Source: Deltaproteobacteria bacterium (GTDB lineage: Bacteria; Myxococcota_A; UBA796; UBA2385). From it: 8,829 bases of DNA. The notes under the pieces are model-generated. The model did not search any database and was not told the DNA's origin. It saw only the letters and a list, made by a program, of their open reading frames with translations. The translations under genes and the position numbers were made by a program. Where the stretch lies: positions 1-8,829 of the forward strand of contig CANHON010000186.1 of NCBI GenBank assembly GCA_947462115.1, written 5' to 3'. Positions 1-4,880 of this stretch are shown piece after piece. Each line of letters opens with the position of its first letter. The stretch's first letter is position 1.

Positions 1-46
1 CGATGACGCAGGCGAGGCTTTGTGAGAGCAGCATCAGGCACGCCAA
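1..46 (-). other. Possible start of a minus-strand lipoprotein gene leaving the window
   Basis: Read leftwards from base 46, one frame gives a hydrophobic stretch, LACLMLLSQSLACVI, preceded by two arginines. It looks like the n- and h-regions of a lipoprotein signal peptide ending in a lipobox-like SLAC. An ATG lies at 34-32 and a TTG at 46-44. A GGAG (51-48) is badly spaced for both (13 and 1 bases). It is better spaced (6 bases) for a GTG at 41-39 in another frame, which gives no signal peptide. Only about 45 bases are visible, so this is a hint, not a gene call. Confidence 0.15.
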
Positions 47-140
47 TCTCCGCGGGGAGACCGCGGGCGCTGGGCGGCAGGCGGGCGGTGGACCGGCGCC
101 TCGCGCGCGCCAGGCTGGCCGGAGGGCGGGCCGCAGGCCC

Positions 141-207
141 GGTCGCGGAGCGACCAAGGCGCAGGGCGCCGCGCCCGAAGGACGGCCGCCGACGGCCATC
201 GGCCGGC
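141..207 (-). terminator. Cluster of GC-rich hairpins downstream of the SPFH gene
   Basis: Three inverted repeats lie 30-96 bases past the SPFH stop codon. They are GGTCGC/GCGACC with a 3-base loop (141-155), GGGCGC/GCGCCC with 1 base between (164-176), and GCCGCCGA/TCGGCCGGC with one bulged base and a 6-base loop (185-207). None has a T-run on either strand, so a classical intrinsic terminator is not shown. They may slow polymerase, stabilise the mRNA 3' end, or be a by-product of very high G+C. The rest of 47-236 shows nothing recognisable as a gene. Confidence 0.25.
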
Positions 208-236
208 GGGGCGCCCCGGGGATCACGGCGGGCGGG

Positions 237-1079
237 CTACTTTTTGGCGCCCTTCATCACGGCGCCGACGTCCACGAAGGCCGAGCTGCCGTCGCCGAGC
301 ACCAGCGGCATGCTGCCGTCCCACTTCTGAATGGCCTGCCACTGCACCAGCTCGGGGGTCATGGTCGCCCGGAGCAGCGCCTGGCGCTCGGCTTCGGCGC
401 GGGCCTCGACCAGCATGGCGTTGGCGCGGCCCAGCGCTTGGGCCTCGGCCTGTTTGGCCTCGACCTCGATGCGCCTGAGATCGTTGGTGGCCGTGAGCGC
501 GCTCTGCTCGGCGACCTGCTTGGCCTCGATGGCGTCTTGGTACTTGGAGTCGAAGGAGAAGTTGACGATGCTCAGGTCGGTGACGATGAGAAACGACTGC
601 TCCAACCGCTGCTTTACGTAGGTGGAGATCGCCTCCTTGACCTCCCGACGCTGGGTGATGAGCTCCTCGGCGTTGTACTGGGCGGTGGCGGTCTTGACGG
701 CCTCTTGCAGCACCGGATCGACGATGTTCGACTCGACCTGGGCGAGGTTGCCGATGCCTTGGTAGATGTTGGGCGCCTTGGCGGTGTCGATGCGGTAGTT
801 CAGCGCGATCACCGCCGAGACGACCTGCAGGTCTTTGCTCGAAGCGGTGGCGCTGGCCTCCTTTTTCTGCATGCGGGCGTCCATCGAGATGATGTCTTGG
901 CCCACCCAGGTGAGGTAGATGCCCTCTTGGTACACATCGGGCTGAACAGCGCCCCAGACGGTCTTGACGCCGACTTGGCCGGCGTCCACGCTGGCGGGCG
1001 AGCAGCCTCCGACGGACAGGGCGAGGGCGGCGAGCACGGCGGCGCGCGCGCGCGCGGTGCGAAGGGACGGCGAAGGCAT
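237..1079 (-). CDS. SPFH/prohibitin-family lipoprotein
   Basis: This encodes 280 residues. Residues 1-26 form a lipoprotein signal peptide: an Arg-rich n-region, an Ala/Leu core and a lipobox VGGC with Cys26. About residues 33-185 fit an SPFH (band 7/prohibitin) domain: VGVKTVWG near 37, an EGIYLTW segment near 52 like the prohibitin EGlh.. segment, then NYRID near 94. Residues 183-240 are rich in Ala, Glu, Gln and Arg and should form the coiled-coil helix typical of the family. The end (QKWDGSMPLVLGDG, 251-264) matches the usual prohibitin C-terminal 'kWdG.lP' segment. SPFH proteins oligomerise on membranes as scaffolds and often work with proteases; the partner here is unknown. The ATG at 1079 is chosen because it has GAGGAG 4 bases upstream and begins the signal peptide exactly. 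The frame stays open to 1373 but reads unlike protein. Attachment by a lipid rather than a transmembrane helix is unusual and places it outside the cytoplasmic membrane. It is divergent from the gene at 1279. Confidence 0.9.
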   Translation of the reverse strand: MPSPSLRTARARAAVLAALALSVGGCSPASVDAGQVGVKTVWGAVQPDVYQEGIYLTWVGQDIISMDARMQKKEASATASSKDLQVVSAVIALNYRIDTAKAPNIYQGIGNLAQVESNIVDPVLQEAVKTATAQYNAEELITQRREVKEAISTYVKQRLEQSFLIVTDLSIVNFSFDSKYQDAIEAKQVAEQSALTATNDLRRIEVEAKQAEAQALGRANAMLVEARAEAERQALLRATMTPELVQWQAIQKWDGSMPLVLGDGSSAFVDVGAVMKGAKK

Positions 1080-1278
1080 GGGGCTCCTCGGGCGCGCAGC
1101 GGGAGGGGCGGCGCCCGCGGGCTTCATAGCGCGTCTGGGCGGGCCCTCGGCGCAGCGGCAGCGGCACGGGCGATGATGATCCCGCCCCGGCGGGTTAGCG
1201 GCGCGCCCGCGACGTCCGAGGACGTCCCCTCCCCAAACGGGCGGGCTTGGCCCGGCCGCCGCACCGAAAGGAGCCCCG
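1080..1278. promoter_or_regulatory. Divergent intergenic region with paired GACGTC palindromes
   Basis: These 199 bases separate two divergent lipoprotein genes and must hold both promoters unless those genes are read from outside. No convincing -35/-10 pair is visible, which is common in very GC-rich bacteria. Two identical 6-base palindromes GACGTC begin at 1211 and 1221, ten bases (about one helical turn) apart, so both face the same side of the helix as paired operator half-sites would. A small perfect hairpin CCCGC/GCGGG lies at 1181-1194. The role of these elements is inference. A clear AAAGGAG ribosome binding site for the right-hand gene lies at 1267-1273. Confidence 0.3.
1084..1089 (-). 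promoter_or_regulatory. Ribosome binding site fixing the SPFH gene start
   Basis: The minus strand reads GAGGAG, then four C, then ATG. The spacing is short but usable. It supports the start at 1079 over the in-frame ATG at 1127 and the longer open frame to 1373. Confidence 0.6.
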
Positions 1279-1791
1279 ATGCGCACCCTCCTCCCGCTGG
1301 CCCTCGCCGCCGCCCTCAGCCTGGGCTGCGGTGCGGAGCGCCGCGTCAACAAGCTCGACTCCGAGGAGTTCAAGCACTACTACGCGCTGAAGGTCTACAT
1401 GGAGGACGACGCCCGCGCCTCCTACCTCAAGCTCAAGACCCGCGACGAGCGCGACGCCTACTTGAAGAAGGAGGGCCTCTGGGACCGCTTCTACAAGCTG
1501 CCGCCCGAGGTGCAGACCCAGGTCTACGAAGGCGACGTGCAGGTGGGCTGGACCAAGGACATGATGTTGATGTCCTGGGGAAAGCCGGTGGACAGCAAGA
1601 AGCTCGCCGGCCGCGCCGCCCAGCGCTCCTTCCTCTACATCTACCGATTTGAGCAGACCCAAGAGGGCGGGCTGCTGGTGTGGGAGCCCGGCTCCAAGAC
1701 CCAATACAAAGCGGCGGCCCTGTTCACCCGCGAGGTCATCCTCGACGATGACAAGGTCGTGAAGATCGAGCAGAAGCCCGGCAAGTGGTAG
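1279..1791 (+). CDS. Small lipoprotein with a BamE-like motif
   Basis: This encodes 170 residues. The signal peptide ends in lipobox SLGC with Cys17; the mature protein would be lipid-anchored, and there is no Asp after the Cys. Residues 27-80 are charged and probably helical, with LKKEGLWDRFYKLPPEV at 62-78. Residues 87-103 (VQVGWTKDMMLMSWGKP) resemble the 'G.t...v...lG.P' signature of SmpA/BamE-fold lipoproteins. A likely beta-sheet follows, including a Y-x-Y segment (SFLYIYRFEQ, 117-126) and VWEPGSK. BamE belongs to the outer-membrane beta-barrel assembly complex, but the resemblance here is a local motif only, and the N-terminal half is unlike BamE. The start is secure: ATG with AAAGGAG five bases upstream. 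It is probably co-transcribed with the acetyltransferase four bases downstream. I recognise no assigned function. Confidence 0.85.
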   Translation: MRTLLPLALAAALSLGCGAERRVNKLDSEEFKHYYALKVYMEDDARASYLKLKTRDERDAYLKKEGLWDRFYKLPPEVQTQVYEGDVQVGWTKDMMLMSWGKPVDSKKLAGRAAQRSFLYIYRFEQTQEGGLLVWEPGSKTQYKAAALFTREVILDDDKVVKIEQKPGKW

Positions 1792-1795
1792 CCCG

Positions 1796-2410
1796 GTGGC
1801 GGAGCCCGGAGGGACGGCGCCCGGCGCTTTTGATCCGCGGGGCTTCGACCCGGTGGGGGGCCCGCGGCGGCCCGGCCACCTCAAGCGGCCCGGGCGCGGC
1901 CCGCTGAACGGCCAAACCCTGCGGGTGCGGCCCGCCCAAGCCGGTGACGCGCCGGCGATCTTCGCGCTGTACCGGGCTGTTTTGGAGGAGGGGCAGTCCT
2001 TCCTCGCCGCGCCCGACGAGCTCGGCCCGCAGAGCGGCCTCGGCGCGGTGGAGCGCTGCGCCCTCATCGCCAAGACCACCGACGAGGACGGCCTCATCGG
2101 CGCCATTTTGCTGCGCGAGGCCCCCCTGCGCCGCCTCCAGCACAGCCGCACCGTGGAGCTGTTCGTGGCGGCCGGGGCCCGGGGGAGCGGGGCTGGCGGC
2201 GCGCTGCTCGACGCCGCCCTCGCCTGGGCCCGCGCCCGGCCCGAGCTGCGCTGGCTGCGCCTGTCGGTCTATGCCGACAATGACGCCGCCATCGGCCTCT
2301 ACAGCGCGCGGGGCTTCGTGGTGGAGGGGCGGCGGCCGGGCTTCTCCGTCGAGCCCGACGGCCAGGAGCGGGACGACCTGCTGATGGCCCTGGACCTGCG
2401 CGCCGGCTGA
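1796..2410 (+). CDS. GNAT-family N-acetyltransferase
   Basis: This encodes 204 residues from a GTG at 1796, or about 161 if translation starts nearer the domain. The GNAT fold transfers an acetyl group from acetyl-CoA to an amine; the substrate cannot be told from sequence. The domain begins near residue 42 (LRVRPAQAGDAPAI, the usual beta1-alpha1 opening). Motif A is at 120-138, VELFVAA followed by ARGSGAG, the acetyl-CoA pyrophosphate loop (R/Q-x-x-G-x-G/A). Motif B is at 156-178: LSVYADNDAAIGLYSARGFV, the usual 'v...N..Ai.lYek.GF' strand and helix. Residues 1-41 are Pro/Gly/Arg-rich and not part of the fold. They may be a linker, or the true start may lie downstream, for example GTG at 1925 or CTG at 1919. 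There is no strong ribosome binding site at either place. The gap from the lipoprotein stop is only four bases, suggesting translational coupling. The stop lies seven bases from that of the convergent SRPBCC gene. Confidence 0.85.
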   Translation: MAEPGGTAPGAFDPRGFDPVGGPRRPGHLKRPGRGPLNGQTLRVRPAQAGDAPAIFALYRAVLEEGQSFLAAPDELGPQSGLGAVERCALIAKTTDEDGLIGAILLREAPLRRLQHSRTVELFVAAGARGSGAGGALLDAALAWARARPELRWLRLSVYADNDAAIGLYSARGFVVEGRRPGFSVEPDGQERDDLLMALDLRAG

Positions 2411-2417
2411 GGCAGGC

Positions 2418-2870
2418 TCAGGTCGCGCCGACGCGGGGAACAGCGCGCCCGAGGCCCTCGAGGCTGCGGACCAGGCCGCGGCGCAGGCGGTCTTCGAGGC
2501 CGAGGCGCAGGGCCAAGGGGCCGAGCAGGCCGCCGGGCTCAAAGTCGAGGTGGAGCGTGACCAGCGTATTGGTGCTCGGCTTCATCGTGCGGAGGCTGTA
2601 GCTGAGCCGCCCGCCGAAGCGCCGCCCGCTGGTCTGGACGTAGACCCGCCGGCCGCCGTGCTGGTCGTCGCCGCCCTCGACCTTGTAGCCCATCGTGCGC
2701 ACCCGGCCGGGCGACTTGACGGTGAGGGTGTAGTCGCCGGCGCTGTTCTCGACGAAGCCATCGAAGGCCCCCTCGACGAGCTGGCGGTGGTTGGCGGGGA
2801 CGCGCAGCCACTCGTAGGCCTCATCGCGGCGCACGCCTTCCAGCAAGATGTCGGTGGTGATGACGGCCAT
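2418..2870 (-). CDS. SRPBCC/START-like ligand-binding protein
   Basis: This encodes 150 residues with no signal peptide or membrane segment, so it is probably cytoplasmic. The layout fits the SRPBCC (Bet v1/polyketide cyclase/START-like) helix-grip fold. A first strand (residues 3-10) is followed by a helix with WLRVPANHRQLVEG (21-34). Alternating strands follow: GDYTLTVKSP, RTMGYKVEGG, RVYVQTSGR, SLRTMKPSTNTLVTLHLDFEP. A closing amphipathic helix lies at 121-142. These folds bind hydrophobic ligands or lipids; no catalytic residues or ligand can be named. The ATG at 2870 is chosen because GGAGG lies five bases upstream; the open frame reaches 2936, but the extra 22 residues have no comparable site. 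It converges on the acetyltransferase and is divergent from the Lgt gene. The fold is inferred from pattern alone. Confidence 0.7.
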   Translation of the reverse strand: MAVITTDILLEGVRRDEAYEWLRVPANHRQLVEGAFDGFVENSAGDYTLTVKSPGRVRTMGYKVEGGDDQHGGRRVYVQTSGRRFGGRLSYSLRTMKPSTNTLVTLHLDFEPGGLLGPLALRLGLEDRLRRGLVRSLEGLGRAVPRVGAT

Positions 2871-3001
2871 GCGGACCTCCCCGGTGTCGCCGCATAACGC
2901 GCCGCCGGCCGCCCCACCGCGCCGGGGCCGCGCCAAGGGGGGATCGCCGTGCTAGGAGCCCTCGGGCCGCCGCCGGGCCCGCCCCATCCGAAGGAGCCGC
3001 T
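2871..3001. promoter_or_regulatory. Divergent intergenic region upstream of the Lgt gene
   Basis: These 131 bases lie between the divergent SRPBCC and Lgt genes. No firm promoter pair is seen. A perfect inverted repeat CGGGCC/GGCCCG with a 7-base loop lies at 2963-2981, nine bases before the AAGGAG ribosome binding site (2991-2996). As RNA it would form a stable stem in the Lgt leader. Whether it regulates, or simply reflects G+C content, cannot be told. Confidence 0.3.
2876..2880 (-). promoter_or_regulatory. Ribosome binding site fixing the SRPBCC gene start
   Basis: The minus strand reads GGAGG, five bases, then ATG GCC. This near-ideal spacing selects the ATG at 2870 over the upstream in-frame ATG at 2936. 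Confidence 0.7.
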
Positions 3002-3880
3002 GTGTCCTTGGCGCTGATCCCCTACTACCCGCCCCCGATGATTGAGCTGGGCGGCGTCGTGCTCGACTCCTGGGCCGCCTTGGTGACGCTCGGCTTCATC
3101 CTGGGCCTCGAGGTCTGCCGCTGGAAGGGCATCCAATCCAAGCTCGACGTGCGCGACATCGTCGATGGCGGCGTGATCATCGTCGGCATGGGCTTCATCG
3201 TCGGCCACTTCGTCCATGTGCTGGCCTACAACCCCCAGCAGCTCGATGAGCAGGGCATCTGGGCGCTCCTCAAGCTCTGGGCTGGATTTTCGAGCTACGG
3301 CGGCTTCTTGGGGGCGGTGCTCGGCGCGGTGCTGTTCCTCAAGCTGCTGCCGGCTTGGTTTGGTCCGCAGGCCAAGGTCTTCCAATCCAAGGGGGTAGAC
3401 TCGGCCTACGCCCGCTTTGTGATGTGGGCCGGCCGCGAGCGGGACTTCCTGAAGCACGGCGACGCCTACGTCTTCGGCTTCCCGCTGGGCTGGACCTTGG
3501 GCCGCCTCGGCTGCTTCTCGGCCCACGACCACGTCGGGCAGCGCAGCGACTTCTTCTTGGCGGTGGACTTCCCCGCGCGCCTCTATGGCGGCCCACGGCA
3601 CGATCTCGGGCTCTACGAGGCGATGTGGACGGCGGTCATCGCCGCCACCTTCTTCGCCCTGCGCCACCGAGCGGCGCGGCCTGGCTTCTTCTTGGCCCTG
3701 TGGTGCGCCATGTACGCGCCGGTTCGCTTGGGCCTCGACTTCCTCCGAAACACCGACCTGAGCGGCGCCGACGTGCGCTGGCTGCACCTGACGCCCGCCC
3801 AGTGGGGCAGCGTGGCCATGGCCTTGGTGGGCGCCGCCCTCGCGGTGAAGCTGTGGCGCCCGGCGCCGGAGCCCGCGTGA
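3002..3880 (+). CDS. lgt: Prolipoprotein diacylglyceryl transferase (Lgt) family protein, divergent
   Basis: This encodes 292 residues, the usual Lgt length (E. coli 291), with about seven hydrophobic segments. Lgt moves diacylglycerol from phosphatidylglycerol to the lipobox Cys of prolipoproteins in the cytoplasmic membrane, before signal peptidase II cleavage. Supporting motifs in order: FSSYGGFLGAV (96-106), at the place of the family's SFHGG segment; GWTLGRLGCFSAHDHVG (163-179), the Lgt signature with the essential Arg at 168; LYE (204-206) after a His; the late Arg-rich segment VRLGLDFLRNTD (241-252); and LTPAQWG (263-269). Two sites differ from E. coli Lgt: the His of SFHGG is Tyr99, and the Asn of GRxGN is Cys171. 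It could therefore be a paralogue or have altered activity. The start is GTG with AAGGAG five bases upstream. Its TGA overlaps the GTG of the next gene, so the two are translationally coupled. Confidence 0.88.
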   Translation: MSLALIPYYPPPMIELGGVVLDSWAALVTLGFILGLEVCRWKGIQSKLDVRDIVDGGVIIVGMGFIVGHFVHVLAYNPQQLDEQGIWALLKLWAGFSSYGGFLGAVLGAVLFLKLLPAWFGPQAKVFQSKGVDSAYARFVMWAGRERDFLKHGDAYVFGFPLGWTLGRLGCFSAHDHVGQRSDFFLAVDFPARLYGGPRHDLGLYEAMWTAVIAATFFALRHRAARPGFFLALWCAMYAPVRLGLDFLRNTDLSGADVRWLHLTPAQWGSVAMALVGAALAVKLWRPAPEPA

Positions 3881-4806
3881 GCACTCGACCACACATCAGC
3901 GTGATGATCGCGCTGCAGGCCATCCTCATCGGCTGTGACCCGCCCGAGGCCCCGAGCCCCAGCGAGACCCCGGGGGCCGAGCGCCCGATGGCCGAGCCCG
4001 AGCCGCTGCCCGGCGAGCCCCTGAACATGGCGCCCGAGCTCGACGCGCCGCCGACCCCCGACGCGCCGCCCCGACCCGCGCCCTCGGCCCCCGCGTCCGC
4101 CGCGGCCCAGGTCGGCCCCGCGGGCTGGCGCGCCTTTGTGCACGAGGGCCTGGTCATCGCCTGCGCCGACGGGGCCACGTCCAAGGACGGCCCAGACTGC
4201 GCCGGCGACATGCAGATCGTCAGCCTCTACCGGCCTTTTGGCGGCGAGGTGCGCCTCGAGACCCAGGCCGCGACCCTCACCGAGGCGAGCCCGGCGCCGG
4301 CCTGCCCCAAGGCCCGCGGCGCGACGCTCTCCGGCCAGCCGAGCCGCCTGCCGATCCGCCGCAGCATGACCAGCCTGCCGCTGGACAACAACACCTATAC
4401 GCGCCTCGTGGCCGAGGTGACGGGCCAAGCCAAGCCCAAGCTGACCGCCCTGCTGCGCATCGACCTCGACGAAGATGGCAACGCTGAGGTCATCTTCGCC
4501 TCGGACAGCCACCCCGCCTCGGACGCGAAGCCGGGCGGCGCCTCGATGAGCGCGCTGGCCTTGCGGGCCTTGGGGCCGAGCGGCGCGCCCGAGACGATGT
4601 TCTTGTTCCAACGCGAGGTGCCGGTCGACCCCGCCAACCCCATCGACCGGGTTCGGGGCACGCTGCTCGGCTTCACCGACCTCGACGGCGACGGGGCGCT
4701 GGACATCGTCGTCGAGGACGCCCATCCCGGCGGCCGGGACCTCAGCGTCTGGCGGCTGCGGGCGGGCGCCATCGAGCGCCTCGGCGGCCAGGCCTGCGGG
4801 TCCTGA
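3877..4806 (+). CDS. Pro-rich lipoprotein with two DxDxDG calcium-binding-like sites
   Basis: This encodes 309 residues. A short signal peptide has the lipobox LIGC with Cys20, followed by Asp21. Residues 21-82 are Pro/Ala/Glu-rich and low in complexity, probably a flexible tether. The folded part from about 84 has four Cys (96, 108, 143, 307) that could form disulphides outside the cytoplasm. Two Asp-rich loops, DLDEDGNAEV (197-206) and DLDGDGALDI (268-277), follow the D-x-D-x-D-G-x-x-[DE] pattern of EF-hand-like and FG-GAP/VCBS repeats; each sits between hydrophobic strands. That suggests Ca2+ binding and a partial beta-propeller, though two copies are too few for a full one. The GTG start overlaps the Lgt stop by four bases (GTGA), and the signal peptide beginning exactly there confirms it. 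I do not recognise the protein as a whole. Confidence 0.82.
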   Translation: MSTRPHISVMIALQAILIGCDPPEAPSPSETPGAERPMAEPEPLPGEPLNMAPELDAPPTPDAPPRPAPSAPASAAAQVGPAGWRAFVHEGLVIACADGATSKDGPDCAGDMQIVSLYRPFGGEVRLETQAATLTEASPAPACPKARGATLSGQPSRLPIRRSMTSLPLDNNTYTRLVAEVTGQAKPKLTALLRIDLDEDGNAEVIFASDSHPASDAKPGGASMSALALRALGPSGAPETMFLFQREVPVDPANPIDRVRGTLLGFTDLDGDGALDIVVEDAHPGGRDLSVWRLRAGAIERLGGQACGS

Positions 4807-4880
4807 GCGGGCGCACCGGCGGCGCGCCTCGGCCTCGACAATGCCCCGCAGCACGCCATTCCGGCGCTCGACGCTGCGCC
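4807..4880. other. Convergent gap between two lipoprotein genes
   Basis: These 74 bases hold the 3' ends of transcripts from both sides. The only inverted repeat I can see is GGCGC/GCGCC (4810-4828) with a 9-base loop and no T-run on either strand. A terminator is expected here from gene layout but is not shown by the sequence. Confidence 0.3.

Noticed and set aside
141..176. Intrinsic terminator with certainty for the SPFH transcript
   Set aside because: The stems are perfect but no T-run follows on either strand, so it is listed only as a low-confidence hairpin cluster.
3..1652. A 549-codon open frame on the plus strand
   Set aside because: It runs antisense through the SPFH gene and out of frame through the lipoprotein at 1279, both of which have signal peptides and ribosome binding sites. 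Its product is low-complexity Arg/Gly/Ala sequence.
2930..2956. A TGCTAG-like -10 element upstream of the Lgt gene
   Set aside because: No matching -35 element at the usual spacing was found, and a six-base partial match is weak evidence.
2582..3892. A 436-codon open frame on the minus strand
   Set aside because: It is antisense to the Lgt gene and out of frame with the SRPBCC gene, and its His/Glu/Arg-rich product resembles no protein family.
3613..4854. A 413-codon open frame on the minus strand
   Set aside because: It is antisense to the lipoprotein at 3877 and the end of the Lgt gene. The sense frames have clear motifs and coupled starts, while this one is compositionally biased and motif-free.
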